Of a stretch of DNA of 64,000 nt, positions 9,701-18,120 are shown piece by piece; position 1 is the first letter of the stretch; every line of letters starts with the position of its first letter. The stretch is taken from contig DLGZ01000004.1 of the NCBI GenBank assembly GCA_002482965.1, forward strand, positions 40,851-104,850, given 5' to 3'. The position numbers were made by a program, and so were the translations under genes. The notes beneath the pieces were generated by a model, which had not been told where the DNA came from, ran no database searches, and saw only the letters and a list, made by a program, of their open reading frames with translations. The stretch is from Verrucomicrobiaceae bacterium UBA7681 (GTDB lineage Bacteria; Verrucomicrobiota; Verrucomicrobiia; Verrucomicrobiales; Verrucomicrobiaceae).

Positions 9701-12525
9701 CGGAGCAGATGGTCCTGCCGGAGGATCCGAACTGCATGCAGGTGGAGTTCATCAAAAAAGTGCGCGAGAGCCGTGACACCATGCAGGAACTGCGCTCCAG
9801 ACTCGCGGCGCTGAAGCCGCGCACCTTCGGCTTGGAACTGTGTGAGGCACTGCTTCAAGATGCGCCCGGCGGCCCGCTCTCCGCGCTTCTAAAACGCCGT
9901 GCGGCAGATGTGGCGAAGCTTCCAGAAAAGAGCGGTCCCGCCTTCATGGCGCTCATCAAATTGCAGATCCCCGCGCTCAACCAGCCCGCCGGTGCTGACC
10001 CTGCCTTGGTGAAAGTGCTCGATCCGCTCCTCGGCGTAGAACGCAAAAAAGCGATGGACGAGATCGACCGCTGGATTGCCGCTGTGCGCACCGAGGATGT
10101 CCATTCAGATGCCAGCAGTTACGCAGACAAGCTCAAAGCGATGCTGAAATCCCTCATCCCGGGAGACCTCGACAAGGCTCAAAAACTTTTTCTCCATGCC
10201 AGTGACATGATGGAGGACAAAGCCCACAACACTTCATGGGATAACTACATGGGCGGCAATGCATGGCTGACCCGCTCCAACATTCTGGATGAATTGAAGA
10301 AGGATTGGCCCAAGCCGGAAACGATGGCTTTTGTCATGCGCCTCTGTCACGAGGACACCACCGGAAATCTGTCTCCAGACGGCTGGGCGGCAAACAGCGG
10401 CTATGGTCAGGCATTGATCGAAATCTGGCGCAACAACGGCGGCGCTGCTTCCATGGGTCGTGGCATTGACGCCATGCTGAAGCGCACCGCAGAGGTCATG
10501 CAGGACACACCCCACACGCTTCTGCCTCTGGCGTTCTATGACTTCTATTTCAAGCTGCCCCAGAGCCTGCGCGTGCCCGCCATGAAGTATGCCGCCAAGA
10601 TGCCTGCGACCCACCCACAGGCAGCTTTGGGGCGTGAGCTAGATTACGCGGGCCGCTTCTTCCTCGGCACGGATACGCAGGCGCGTCAGAATGTCGCCAC
10701 TCAGAAAGCCATCGAAGAACTGGGCGGCATGCCACCCGTGTGGGAGCACCTCCGCACCTTGCTGCGTGCTGACAGAGCTAATGTCCAGGTGCGTCAGGCC
10801 CTCGTGCATTTTCTCTCCTACTGGGCGCGTGACGCCATCGATCCCGAGTGCGCGAAACTGGGCGCTGCCGCCGCACTGGTTTCCATGCAGCAGAAGTACT
10901 GCATCCACGGTTATCAATACGCCTGGATCATCCGCGCCTTCAATCTTCTGCCTGTGGATGCGGCGTGGCAGGCCGCCGCTCAGGAACATTGGGATGCATG
11001 GCTGGCACGTCTCGCCAATGGCGGACTGAGCAAATACCAGCCCTGCGACTGGGTCACCAATAGCATGTTGCGCATGACTGCCCGTGCAGGCAATGATGAC
11101 TGGATGCGCACCATGCTGCGCCAGCACCATCACACTTTTAGCAACGAGCAGTCCGGCATCGTCAGCCTCCTGCTCGGCAGTCAGCCACAGCTCGCAGCAG
11201 AGCATTTCAAGGCCGAGTGGCGCGGCTTCCTGATGGACCCGCAGAAAGAACTGCTATGGAGCAAAGAGATCGTCGAAAACCTGCCTGCCTTCAAAGCCGC
11301 TTGTGGCGACCCCGGTCTGGCTTTGCTGGGAGAGATCTACGTCTCTTACATCAAAGATCCCCCCAAGCCCGATCAAGCCGCCATCCCCGGCTTCAAGAAC
11401 CGCGAAGATCGTTTCAAAGACCTCGCCAAACGATTCAAGGAGACCAAGTTCATCGATGAAGAGATGCGCAAAGACTGCGTCGAGATCATCTGCAACTTCT
11501 ACGATGCCGCAGACATGATCCGCGACGCGGTCGATGAAGTTGCCGCCAAAACCAACATTGAGGCGCTTGCCGCCATCGATGAAACCTGGGAGCACTGGCG
11601 TCAGCTCAAGCCCCTGCAGTTCTCACTCGGCTGGAAGGCTGCGCATGGAGACGTGCAGCCAAACATCGCCGCCTATGACCGCGCGCTGGCCGCCCGCTAC
11701 AGCCAGAGCTACTACCAGCGCTCCGCTGTCAAAGAAACCGGCTGGGGGCCTACATGGGTCGCCAACTGGTTCTGGTCCCGAGAGTCCGAGGCCGGGCGCG
11801 AGCCCGATGTTCGCGCTGTTTTACCCTTCCTTGATTATGTAATCGCCAAAACTCCCGCCGATCTGCGGGAAATGCACGTGGCCGATTGCGTGACTCAGAA
11901 ATGGCTGATCCACCTCGTCCTCAACGAGCCCGCCATCTTTGAATCATGGCGCAAAGGCTTGAACGAGGCTGATCGTCGCGACCTCAAAAAACGCGTGCAG
12001 GAACGCTGGGAGATGTGGGATTACATTCGCGTGCTCGCGGGCACACAGAAAAAGATGCGCCTCACCCCGGAGCAGCGCGCCCAGCTCGTCACCGCCGTGG
12101 TCAGGGATGAATGGTGTGCCGCAAAGTACCCCGCCGCCGGTCCGGGCATTCCCAATCTCATCAACGACATCGTCCAAAAAGGCACCGTCTTCAAACCCGA
12201 CGAGTTCGCTCCCGTGGCGGCACAAATTGCCGCCGCTCTGCCTCGCCTGGGCCGCACCGCCAGCGAGGCCGCCGACCTGCTGGCCGCGAACGGAAAAAAC
12301 GAAGCCGCCGCACCGCTGTTTGCGCTGGCCTTTGAGCAGGCCCGCAAAGAAAACGAAAAGGACTACGGCCTCGCCGCCGGATACGCCGTGAAGCAGGCCG
12401 AAATCCTCGAACGCACCGGCAAAAAGCCCGAAGCGCTGCAAGTGCTTAAATCGCTCGACGAGAAGCGCTTGGGGCCCGGTGTTAAAAAAACCATCGAGGC
12501 CGCCCTCACACGTCTTTCCAAGTAA
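3706..12525 (+). CDS. Giant exported tetratricopeptide-repeat protein (2,939 aa)
   Basis: Begins with a short signal peptide (MQIRFLFLISAMACFGQTA), so it is exported. Roughly the first 1,000 residues are degenerate TPR helical pairs, for example the repeated pattern of A-x-x-x-Y-x-x-A-L followed by W-L-x-x-A. The remaining ~1,900 residues are also mostly helical, without a recognised catalytic domain, and a last TPR-like stretch lies near the C-terminus. TPR solenoids are protein-interaction scaffolds. The gene ends 62 bp before the membrane protein that precedes moxR and has the same orientation, so it may be the periplasmic scaffold of that MoxR-VWA system. That link is inference from position. 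No specific family was recognised. Confidence 0.9.
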   Translation: MQIRFLFLISAMACFGQTAQPPSPEVEKYHQMLLKRPQAGLVYDRFYSAWMETGTADSLAEFLSQRTSTSADLLVLAMFHDQRGNEAEALKAYTAALERDTANSRAWLQRAKLEARMMNFEAALKSLASAEKGGAVGELTREIGQLRGRWLLRTGKPDAALQAWRDLVKANADDEDLVEEVVELQLDEGLYAEAETQMLALIARTKDAYARTARQLRLAEIQLRATKKEAALALLGATLADTGQSTWIEGEVLAQIEAVFRRDENLSGLVKELEKLQAAHPQRTALDRQRARVLAELGEKDKALAIYAALLQKTPGQRELRESYLDLLARFEKFKEAIAQTNVLLEQSPDDRELLIRLATLQERAKDKAAAKATLEKYLAAKDSAEFDHLRVARLYESWERDEEAVLSYQRMVAAFPESNAAKEAQAHYLHRSGKRDTALAIWRDLAKNGDLPQVMAVGQALMTRLESETALEILQTRQPEFAGGERFLGLLINSALSARKPVEAIPWALARVRATSDISFLDDALRQAVACLTADEPKFAETLASLQKSTPTVQERILLATLFEEIQDHIGAEKTLREIPPEHALAAQTRLLKLMESRQDWLRAMEEAEKLIAMPQGRNSTNIQRLVDLTERSGKADQALKWVAEWKTLSPGSASPWLRESKLLQLNGKGREALKGLQAAVRKFEDDESVADALASAYIEQGQMSDAEQVYLALFEKEDKPDAKMRWVGTLARVASDRGQLKALTEKFLERQRTNRADATPWLALAEIYRVSGSTTEQERALREALRLRPDDANLTMQIARMDLDMGQWKRAVEELQRVAGRSKGNRVQQMIASIEIEYGDANTGYRMLYELAGGTQMDADDALTLAKSMSAQQDWKRVTNFLEPLLRRFPEDYRLGYLQAVALEEDGKEDAAIPVFIRLMGQDQELPAVTSAAKTAGSRAEYQEELMKQFPKGFADLLPFGGSSYQAYNYRPTSIRFSAQSASKAVIVPTGLSTLHSMTVAHLVTLLKGERPEKKAAWIAEAASSAVPGARYLDAFDLDQYFQLNISPDALDKHPDDDALLAYFIGRANNISFNVASRAFDRFKLKYPQLMVLAARHAVMADSEHGAPMLEATLDVLEKMSQESLLKTGVQVYYLGALIGAGQRMREDSFPNVLPEPLCHRILALTLRQLDVTAPDAPVKVYTTGFPSAANACRSLKAWQEFVALLEREVRLWTEHEPTRQSWVKYTAQFNRRSQAPAGDMITRLPFPGGTMLPSTLELYFGRKDIYNPRELDKLEPEPEAYAGLQPFIEGIKSPALRALLSYKVGYRERVTREVTLLISAPNPSVDDLLLAASWFSIEDEYDRAADLLIRASTMNIPASVRPAFDAALAHAVIKLKPQAGSPLLEPAQMSLRRLRSARVTSAQKDELVAAMKTLYLSDEAEQWARIATIAPSVTQRTSSYVSSSGIDTKKLQTLVAGKDENAIVKEAVTQLRRTLTMAGSGNQSYAASRAREIMRLAGRKGIPEKIQAVFDPGENATVTKLFEQAQFLMLIDQKTKATKVLEAVVEMNPNHFEARLHLCALTASADPARAVKMMADVPLSAYQQSNVGSQISELLREDDAMPFEARMSIFTALAVMLESAPSGSGVKGLEWMIDLPCTIANQTYQSQPRLAYLYARLGPSQRDGEDLFLPATSPQAKRRREVHDQMCQAMMKHPSLAEEGFRRLACLVIQDGQNTDALAATARQLLESAKTAPRAQRGPAATRRFYSSQEVISLWAPTPGEFLIWKAWKENQLERIEQEIMPLAAAALDSTQQSILRAQLNVWSCKPEAFVQNAKTFLTTTSGRSSSSYAGDQNLMWLIDRWEERGIEGLPLDEMLSTGMKQASGYGEGYAVTHYLALRQQMRPESGMLPFLTRLISGTLGSDQTAWDKAMRSTINAYYGNGGSMSSSSAYTLLRVINNLIRKPATFGAGLQMASLVGATDHPNWSRNNSSSMAAVMKSSEHAFAALGALGWMESAEQMVLPEDPNCMQVEFIKKVRESRDTMQELRSRLAALKPRTFGLELCEALLQDAPGGPLSALLKRRAADVAKLPEKSGPAFMALIKLQIPALNQPAGADPALVKVLDPLLGVERKKAMDEIDRWIAAVRTEDVHSDASSYADKLKAMLKSLIPGDLDKAQKLFLHASDMMEDKAHNTSWDNYMGGNAWLTRSNILDELKKDWPKPETMAFVMRLCHEDTTGNLSPDGWAANSGYGQALIEIWRNNGGAASMGRGIDAMLKRTAEVMQDTPHTLLPLAFYDFYFKLPQSLRVPAMKYAAKMPATHPQAALGRELDYAGRFFLGTDTQARQNVATQKAIEELGGMPPVWEHLRTLLRADRANVQVRQALVHFLSYWARDAIDPECAKLGAAAALVSMQQKYCIHGYQYAWIIRAFNLLPVDAAWQAAAQEHWDAWLARLANGGLSKYQPCDWVTNSMLRMTARAGNDDWMRTMLRQHHHTFSNEQSGIVSLLLGSQPQLAAEHFKAEWRGFLMDPQKELLWSKEIVENLPAFKAACGDPGLALLGEIYVSYIKDPPKPDQAAIPGFKNREDRFKDLAKRFKETKFIDEEMRKDCVEIICNFYDAADMIRDAVDEVAAKTNIEALAAIDETWEHWRQLKPLQFSLGWKAAHGDVQPNIAAYDRALAARYSQSYYQRSAVKETGWGPTWVANWFWSRESEAGREPDVRAVLPFLDYVIAKTPADLREMHVADCVTQKWLIHLVLNEPAIFESWRKGLNEADRRDLKKRVQERWEMWDYIRVLAGTQKKMRLTPEQRAQLVTAVVRDEWCAAKYPAAGPGIPNLINDIVQKGTVFKPDEFAPVAAQIAAALPRLGRTASEAADLLAANGKNEAAAPLFALAFEQARKENEKDYGLAAGYAVKQAEILERTGKKPEALQVLKSLDEKRLGPGVKKTIEAALTRLSK

Positions 12526-12587
12526 CCCAAGCAAAGTCTTGTCCCAAACGTCTCTCTCTGGTAAAACCCTCAGCAATTCCGCACACC

Positions 12588-14273
12588 ATGCCTGCTCACG
12601 ATCGAATCCTCGCGTTTCTGTCAGCTGTCAAAGCACGTCTAGATCTCGCCTGGCTCGTCCGGGCATTCTGCGTCTCTCTTCTCGTCATCGGCTCCGCGCT
12701 TTGCATGTGGTGCCTGGTTTGGGTCCTGCGCGGTTACGCCGTGCCTCCGAGTGGTTACATTGCCGCCGCAGTCGCCTTGCCCGTCATGGCGCTCGCAGCC
12801 TGGCTGTTCGGTCGGGCTTCGCAACGCAAAGCCGCACGCATCGCCGATGATCATTTCGATTTAAAAGACGCCATCAGTTCACACCTGGGTTTCAGTGCCG
12901 ATCACCGCGAAGGTGAATTCATCGCACTTCAGGCAGAAGCCACCGCCGTGCGCGTGCAGTCGCTCTCACCACGCAGCATTCCAGTGCAGTGGCCGCGGCG
13001 CATGCTCACCCTCTCCGGCGTGCTGCTGATGGCCTGCTTCGTCATGGGCTTCAAAAAAGATTCGCCTATTGTCCTCGAACGCCTCGCCTTGGAAACAGAG
13101 ACACTGAACAAGAGCGACGAGATCAACAAGGAGCTGGAAAAGGAAGTCGAGGAACTCCTCAAATCCGCCAGCGATGATGAAAAAGAGCTCCTTCATCCCG
13201 ACGAATGGCGCCAGTGGGTCAAAGAACTGCGCGAAACCAAAGACCGCAAAGCAGCGATGCGTCAGTACGCCGAGCTTGAGCGCAAAATCACCGAAGCCGC
13301 ACAAAAACTCAGCCAGCGTGAAACCGAGCAACTCCTCGCCAAAGCCGCTCAGGAAATGAAACAGACCGCCGAGCTCAAGCCCATCTCTAAATCTCTCGAA
13401 GAACAAAGCTACCGCCACGCCGCCGAGCAGCTGCGCCAGATGAAATTGCAAGCCGACGTCCGCAAGCCCGACGAAGCCCAAAAGGAACTCGCCAAACTCA
13501 AGTCCGCCTCCCAGCGCATGGCTTCTGCTGCTCGCAACTTTCAACAGCGCACCGGCCAGCAGGGCAATCAAGGCAAAGGCAATCAGTCGCAGTCCAGCCA
13601 AAACCAGAACGCAAAGCAAAGCGGCCAGAACCAGCAGCAATCCCAAGGCCAGCAGGGACAACAAGGTCAGCAGAGCATGGACCAGCAGATGACCGCGCTG
13701 GAGCAGTCCGTGCAGAATTTGGAACAACAACTCCAGCAACAGCAGCAGAATCCCAATCAAAATCCCAGCGAGTGTCAGGCCTGCCAAAATCAGGCCAATC
13801 AAGCTCTGCAGAACCTTTCTCAGAGCATGTGCCAGTCCTCCGCCAAGCGCGACATGATGAAGAAGCTGCAATCGCTCAGCCAGTGCGCGGGCAAATGCCA
13901 GGGCTTCATGTGCGACAAGCAAGGCCAGAGCCTCAGCCAGTGCCTGGGCACCAAACCCGGAGGCAAAAAAGCCGGTTCAGGCACCGTCGAAAGCCGTCGC
14001 GCTGAAAGCGACGCCACACTGGACAACGGCAACCGCGACCAACTCACCGGCCAGAAAGGCAGCGGCCCCAGCAACACCAGCATTGAGTCCGCTGACAGCG
14101 GCACCGGCCGCGCCACCCGCACCGCCACGGTACAGGAAAAAGCCTTCCAGCGTCAGGTCGAAAGCTTCATCCAACGCGAAGACGTGCCCGCCGAAGTCAA
14201 AGAAGGCGTCAAAGAATACTTCAAAGGCATCCAGCAAGTCGGCAACGAAACAGCCGCCCCAGCCGCCAAGTGA
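12588..14273 (+). CDS. Membrane protein with Gln-rich, Cys-rich coiled-coil region, upstream of moxR
   Basis: 561 residues. Three hydrophobic segments are visible at about 22-42, 50-72 and 142-158. By the positive-inside rule the ~400-residue C-terminal part would lie outside the cytoplasm. That part is a long Glu/Lys/Ala coiled coil (about 165-310), then a strongly Gln/Asn/Ser-rich stretch (about 320-395), then a cluster of seven cysteines (ECQAC, SMC, SQCAGKC, FMC, SQC) at about 392-450. The tail has a low-complexity linker and a short helical end. Similar large coiled-coil membrane proteins accompany moxR/VWA genes in Planctomycetota and Verrucomicrobiota. I do not assign a named family. 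It is probably cotranscribed with moxR (34 bp gap to its chosen start). Confidence 0.85.
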   Translation: MPAHDRILAFLSAVKARLDLAWLVRAFCVSLLVIGSALCMWCLVWVLRGYAVPPSGYIAAAVALPVMALAAWLFGRASQRKAARIADDHFDLKDAISSHLGFSADHREGEFIALQAEATAVRVQSLSPRSIPVQWPRRMLTLSGVLLMACFVMGFKKDSPIVLERLALETETLNKSDEINKELEKEVEELLKSASDDEKELLHPDEWRQWVKELRETKDRKAAMRQYAELERKITEAAQKLSQRETEQLLAKAAQEMKQTAELKPISKSLEEQSYRHAAEQLRQMKLQADVRKPDEAQKELAKLKSASQRMASAARNFQQRTGQQGNQGKGNQSQSSQNQNAKQSGQNQQQSQGQQGQQGQQSMDQQMTALEQSVQNLEQQLQQQQQNPNQNPSECQACQNQANQALQNLSQSMCQSSAKRDMMKKLQSLSQCAGKCQGFMCDKQGQSLSQCLGTKPGGKKAGSGTVESRRAESDATLDNGNRDQLTGQKGSGPSNTSIESADSGTGRATRTATVQEKAFQRQVESFIQREDVPAEVKEGVKEYFKGIQQVGNETAAPAAK

Positions 14274-14307
14274 AGTAGGTCACATTCACTCACCACATTC
14301 TAATCTC

Positions 14308-15288
14308 ATGCCCGAAACTCCCGCCGCCGTTGCACACTTCAAAGAAACTTTCGAAAAACTCCGCGCAGAAGTCGCCAAATTCATCGTCGGGCAGCAAGAC
14401 ATCATTGAGCAGGTGCTCAGCGCCGTCATCTGCGGTGGCCACGTCCTGCTCGAAGGCGTCCCCGGCCTCGGCAAGACCGCTCTGGTAAACACCTTGGCCA
14501 AGGCCCTGCACCTCAAGTTCCAGCGCATCCAGTTCACGCCCGACCTTCTTCCCGCCGACATCGTAGGCACACAGATTCTCGTCGAGCGCGCCGGGCAGAA
14601 AGTCTTCGAGTTCCAGCAGGGCCCCGTCTTCTGCAACGTGCTCCTCGCGGACGAAATCAACCGCGCCACTCCCAAGACTCAGTCCGCGCTCCTCGAAACC
14701 ATGCAGGAAAAACGCGTCACCGTCGCCGGCACCTCGCACAATCTCGGCTCGCCCTTCTTCGTTCTCGCCACGCAGAACCCCATCGAGCAGGACGGCACCT
14801 ACCCGCTTCCCGAAGCTCAGCTCGACCGCTTCTTCTTCAAGCTCTACGTGCCCGTACCCAGCCACGATGACTTCATCGAAATCCTCAACCGCACCGGCGG
14901 CAAAACCTCTCCCGAGATCAACGCCGTCGCCACCGGCGATGACATCCTTCAAATGGGTCAGGTCGTGCGCGAAGTCCCGGTCGAGGCAAGCGTGCAGGAC
15001 TACCTCGTCAAAATCGTGCGCGCCACCCATCCCACCGATGTGAACGCCACGGAGCGCGTCAAAAAATACGTCCGCCACGGCTCTTCACCACGCGGTGCGC
15101 AGACCATCCTCGCCGCAGCTCGCGTGCGCGCTTTGCTCGATGGCCGTTACCACGTCGCCCGTGAAGACATTGCCAAAGCCGCCACTCCCGCCCTCCGTCA
15201 TCGCATTCTGCTCTCCTTCGAAGGCGAGGCCGAAGGCGTGAAGACCGACGAAGTCATCGCCGATGTGATCGAAAAGGTGAAGGCATGA
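14308..15288 (+). CDS. MoxR-family AAA+ ATPase
   Basis: 326 residues from ATG 14308. The frame is open from 14083, but that stretch overlaps the previous gene and is low-complexity. It has Walker A GVPGLGKT (residues 50-57), Walker B LLADEINRATPKTQ, a sensor-1 region in LATQNPIEQDGTYPLPEAQ and the family-typical SSPRGAQ-containing C-terminal lid. MoxR ATPases act as chaperones that mature or activate partners with VWA domains. The DUF58 and VWA genes directly downstream fit this. The stop overlaps the start of the DUF58 gene by 4 bp (ATGA), so translation is probably coupled. No Shine-Dalgarno motif precedes the start. Confidence 0.95.
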   Translation: MPETPAAVAHFKETFEKLRAEVAKFIVGQQDIIEQVLSAVICGGHVLLEGVPGLGKTALVNTLAKALHLKFQRIQFTPDLLPADIVGTQILVERAGQKVFEFQQGPVFCNVLLADEINRATPKTQSALLETMQEKRVTVAGTSHNLGSPFFVLATQNPIEQDGTYPLPEAQLDRFFFKLYVPVPSHDDFIEILNRTGGKTSPEINAVATGDDILQMGQVVREVPVEASVQDYLVKIVRATHPTDVNATERVKKYVRHGSSPRGAQTILAAARVRALLDGRYHVAREDIAKAATPALRHRILLSFEGEAEGVKTDEVIADVIEKVKA

Positions 15289-16151
15289 CGCTCACCGATC
15301 CAGCCTTCATCCGCCGCCTCGAATCGCTCTACTTGCTTGCACGCAAGATCTTGGGCGGCTCGTTGCAGTCGGATCGTCGCAGCACGAAAAAAGGCTCGGG
15401 CATCACCTTCGCCGATTACGCGCAGTACTCGCTCGGCGATGACTACCGCAGCATCGACTGGCGCGTTTACGCCAAGTTCGAGTCCCTGCTCATCAAGCTC
15501 TTCGAGCTGGAGGAAGACGCCACCATCTACCTCCTCATCGATTGCAGCCCCTCCATGGCCTCCAAGCACGCCTACGCCAAGCAGCTCGCCGCCGCTCTAG
15601 GATACATCGCGCTCAACACCCTCGATCGTCTCGCCGTCTATGGCCTCGCAGATCGCCTGCAGCCGCTGATTGAGCCCGCCCGCGGCCGCAATCAAGTCAT
15701 CCCATTTCTTCGCTCCCTGGAGGCCGCACAAACCTTCGGCGGCAACACCGACCTCAGCGCCTGCGCCCGCGAGTTTGAGGCCCGCCACCGCCGCAAAGGC
15801 CTCATCTGCGTCATCTCCGATTTCCTGCTCCCCGGGGGCTTCGAAGAAGGCCTGAGCCGTCTCCAATGGCACAAGCATGAAGTCTTCTGCCTGCAGACAC
15901 TCGACGACAACGACCTCCGCTGTGAGTGGAAAGGGGACGTCACCCTCGAATGCGTCGAGACCGGAAAAAGCGAGCGCGTGACCATCTCGCCACGTGAAGC
16001 AAAACTCTACGAAGACGCCATGGCCGAATGGAATCTCGGCCTGAAGCAGACCTGCGCCAAACGCGGCCTCGGCTTCCTCTCCACCAACACCGACGTGTCG
16101 TTTGAAGCCGTCATCACAGATTTGCTTCGTCGCGGAGGCCTCGTCACATGA
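15285..16151 (+). CDS. DUF58 domain protein (VWA-like, MoxR partner)
   Basis: 288 residues. The N-terminal half carries the DUF58 signature, YSLGDDYRSIDWRVYAK, and is followed by a VWA-type fold with a MIDAS-like DCSPS (Asp86, Ser88, Ser90). DUF58 proteins are near-universal partners of MoxR ATPases. No membrane segment is seen, so it is probably cytosolic or peripherally bound. It overlaps both neighbours by 4 bp (ATGA at 15285 and at 16148), giving a translationally coupled chain. A GGTGAAGG stretch lies just upstream of its start. Confidence 0.94.
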   Translation: MTLTDPAFIRRLESLYLLARKILGGSLQSDRRSTKKGSGITFADYAQYSLGDDYRSIDWRVYAKFESLLIKLFELEEDATIYLLIDCSPSMASKHAYAKQLAAALGYIALNTLDRLAVYGLADRLQPLIEPARGRNQVIPFLRSLEAAQTFGGNTDLSACAREFEARHRRKGLICVISDFLLPGGFEEGLSRLQWHKHEVFCLQTLDDNDLRCEWKGDVTLECVETGKSERVTISPREAKLYEDAMAEWNLGLKQTCAKRGLGFLSTNTDVSFEAVITDLLRRGGLVT

Positions 16152-17857
16152 GTCTCCTCGCTCCCGCATTCCTCTGGACCTTGGCTGCGCTCGCACCGCT
16201 CGCGGCCATCTATTTTCTCAAAGTCCGTCCGCGTAAAAAGCCGGTCACCGCCTTCTTCCTCTGGCAGAAGATTTTCACCGAGAAGAAAGCCTCCGCTCTG
16301 TTCAAGCGCCTGCGAGATGTGTTCTCCCTCCTGCTCATGGCGCTCGCCTTTGCAGCCATCGCCTTCGCCTTGGCGGAGCCGGACTTCGCCGGTGATGAGC
16401 GCAAAGACCTCCTCATCGTCGTGGATCACTCTGCCTCAATGTCAGCCAAAGACGGCACCACCACGCGCCTGGAGAAAGCCAAGCAGCGCGCCCGCGATCT
16501 CATCGCCGGCATGAACGGCACCCAGCGCGCCGCCGTCGCCTCCTTTGCGGAAGTCACCCGCATGCTCGAACATCCCACGCGCCATCGCAAAGCCCTGCTG
16601 GAAGCGGTGAATAGCATTCAGCCCACCGAACTGCCCTCCCGCGTCGAGGCCCTTCGCGCACTCCAACCCGGTGACGAATGGATGAAGGACACCCGCGTCC
16701 TTCTCATCACCGACGGCTGCCTCGATGCCCCCGATCGCCTTCCCAACGTCGAAGTGCTGCGCATCACTGACACCGCAAAAAACATCGGCATCGCCCGCGC
16801 AGACCTCCGCAGCGTACCCGGCGGCCCCGCCCGTCTCGGCCTCTTCATCCTGCCCGTCTCCTCCTTCACCGAACCCGTGAAAACCGACATCACGCTCATG
16901 CATGTCGATTCCAACAAACTGCTAAAAATCATCCCCGTGACCTTGCTTCCCGGAGAGAATCCCGCCGTCACCCTCACTCTCGATGACGCGCCCAGCGGAC
17001 GCTGGACGGCCACCCTCGGTCTGGACGATGCGCTGGAAAGCGACAACACCGCCTACCTCTACGTCCCACCCCGCCAGCCCGTCCCCGTCGGCGTGCTCGC
17101 AGACGATCCCTTCTTCTTCCAAAATGCCGTGAGCGCCTTTGAGCGCAGCGATCAACTCCTCTCCCTCGCTCCTGATACCAAGTCCGCCCAGCTCATGCTC
17201 AGCAAAGGCAAAGTGCCTGCCGACATCAGCACCGTCGTGTTTCAACCATCCGGCGAATCATCCGTGTGGTCCAAAGTTGGCGACGAAATCGCCGCACCCG
17301 TCCCCAAGGTCCTCGCAAAAGATCACCCTCTGCTACGCTACCTGGACGCCGAAACCATGACCTTCGCCGGTGCCCGCCAAATCACCGCCCCCACCGGCGC
17401 AGTCGTGCTCGTTGCTGACGAATCCGGCCCCCCATTGATCTATCTCATGCGTCAGGGAGCCCAGACCGTCTGCGTCGTGAATCTCGATCCCCTCGCCGCT
17501 CAGTTCTATCTCAGCGCCTGGTTCCCCGTCCTCATCCACAACGCCGCAGCGCATCTCACCCATCGCGAAGACATGCCGCCCGCCACGCTGCCCACCGGCT
17601 CCAGCGCACGCGTCCCCGGTCGCGCCGATCCCACTCCCTATGGCCCCATGCTGACCTCCGGTTTCCACGAGACCGACTCATGGACCTTCGCCGCCTCACT
17701 CGTCTCGCCCGAAGAAAGCCTGCTAAAAAACGACACGCTCAAAGAAAGCCTCAAACCCATCGCCAGCGGTGAAGCCCCCAGCCACTGGCTCCTCGTCCTC
17801 GCCCTCGGCGTCCTCGTCGGTGAGTCCATCCTTTACGACAGGAGGAAGGTCGGATGA
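16148..17857 (+). CDS. BatA-like VWA domain membrane protein
   Basis: 569 residues. The N-terminus matches the aerotolerance-regulator (BatA) N-terminal domain, with two membrane helices (about 5-22 and 58-75) around the conserved FLKVRPRKKP segment. A VWA domain follows, with MIDAS residues DHSAS (Asp93, Ser95, Ser97). The middle and C-terminal parts look like beta-rich extracytoplasmic domains, and a hydrophobic helix lies near the C-terminus (about 540-560). It overlaps the DUF58 gene and the next start by 4 bp each. VWA/MIDAS proteins bind metal and protein ligands. The likely role is an envelope complex worked on by MoxR. A GGAGG motif sits about 10 bp before the ATG, which is unusual for this region. 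Confidence 0.93.
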   Translation: MSLLAPAFLWTLAALAPLAAIYFLKVRPRKKPVTAFFLWQKIFTEKKASALFKRLRDVFSLLLMALAFAAIAFALAEPDFAGDERKDLLIVVDHSASMSAKDGTTTRLEKAKQRARDLIAGMNGTQRAAVASFAEVTRMLEHPTRHRKALLEAVNSIQPTELPSRVEALRALQPGDEWMKDTRVLLITDGCLDAPDRLPNVEVLRITDTAKNIGIARADLRSVPGGPARLGLFILPVSSFTEPVKTDITLMHVDSNKLLKIIPVTLLPGENPAVTLTLDDAPSGRWTATLGLDDALESDNTAYLYVPPRQPVPVGVLADDPFFFQNAVSAFERSDQLLSLAPDTKSAQLMLSKGKVPADISTVVFQPSGESSVWSKVGDEIAAPVPKVLAKDHPLLRYLDAETMTFAGARQITAPTGAVVLVADESGPPLIYLMRQGAQTVCVVNLDPLAAQFYLSAWFPVLIHNAAAHLTHREDMPPATLPTGSSARVPGRADPTPYGPMLTSGFHETDSWTFAASLVSPEESLLKNDTLKESLKPIASGEAPSHWLLVLALGVLVGESILYDRRKVG

Positions 17858-18109
17858 GTGCCGAGTTTGACATTCAGCCAGGAACAGAGCACAGTCTGCC
17901 TCATGGTTACAGGTCCGGACGCTCTCCGCAAAGTGCGCTTGAATCAGCGCAAGCTTACCTATCTGGAGTTTCTCTCCCAGATGGAGCGGAACCATCCGGA
18001 GAACGCGAAACTCTACGCCGAGTTCAGACGCAGGCACTCGTTGAATCCTCTCGACAAGCCGGGGACCATTTCCCTTTCGGCTCACCTTGTGAGTGGCGTG
18101 ACCGGTTAA
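17858..18109 (+). CDS. Small protein of unknown function, coupled to BatA-like gene
   Basis: 83 residues from a GTG start at 17858. The start lies 8 bp after GGAGGAAGG and directly after the BatA-like stop codon. I prefer this frame over the overlapping one (ATG 17854) because its residue pattern is protein-like: RKLTYLEFLSQMERNHPENA continues as an amphipathic helix. Over the same bases the 17854 frame is Ser/Arg/Pro-rich, as expected of a shadow. The small protein ends 11 bp before the proposed GTG of the next gene. No family was recognised. The pair may be a two-protein unit, or a single ancestral gene split by a frameshift. Confidence 0.5.
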   Translation: MPSLTFSQEQSTVCLMVTGPDALRKVRLNQRKLTYLEFLSQMERNHPENAKLYAEFRRRHSLNPLDKPGTISLSAHLVSGVTG

Positions 18110-18120
18110 ATTCCACTCAG

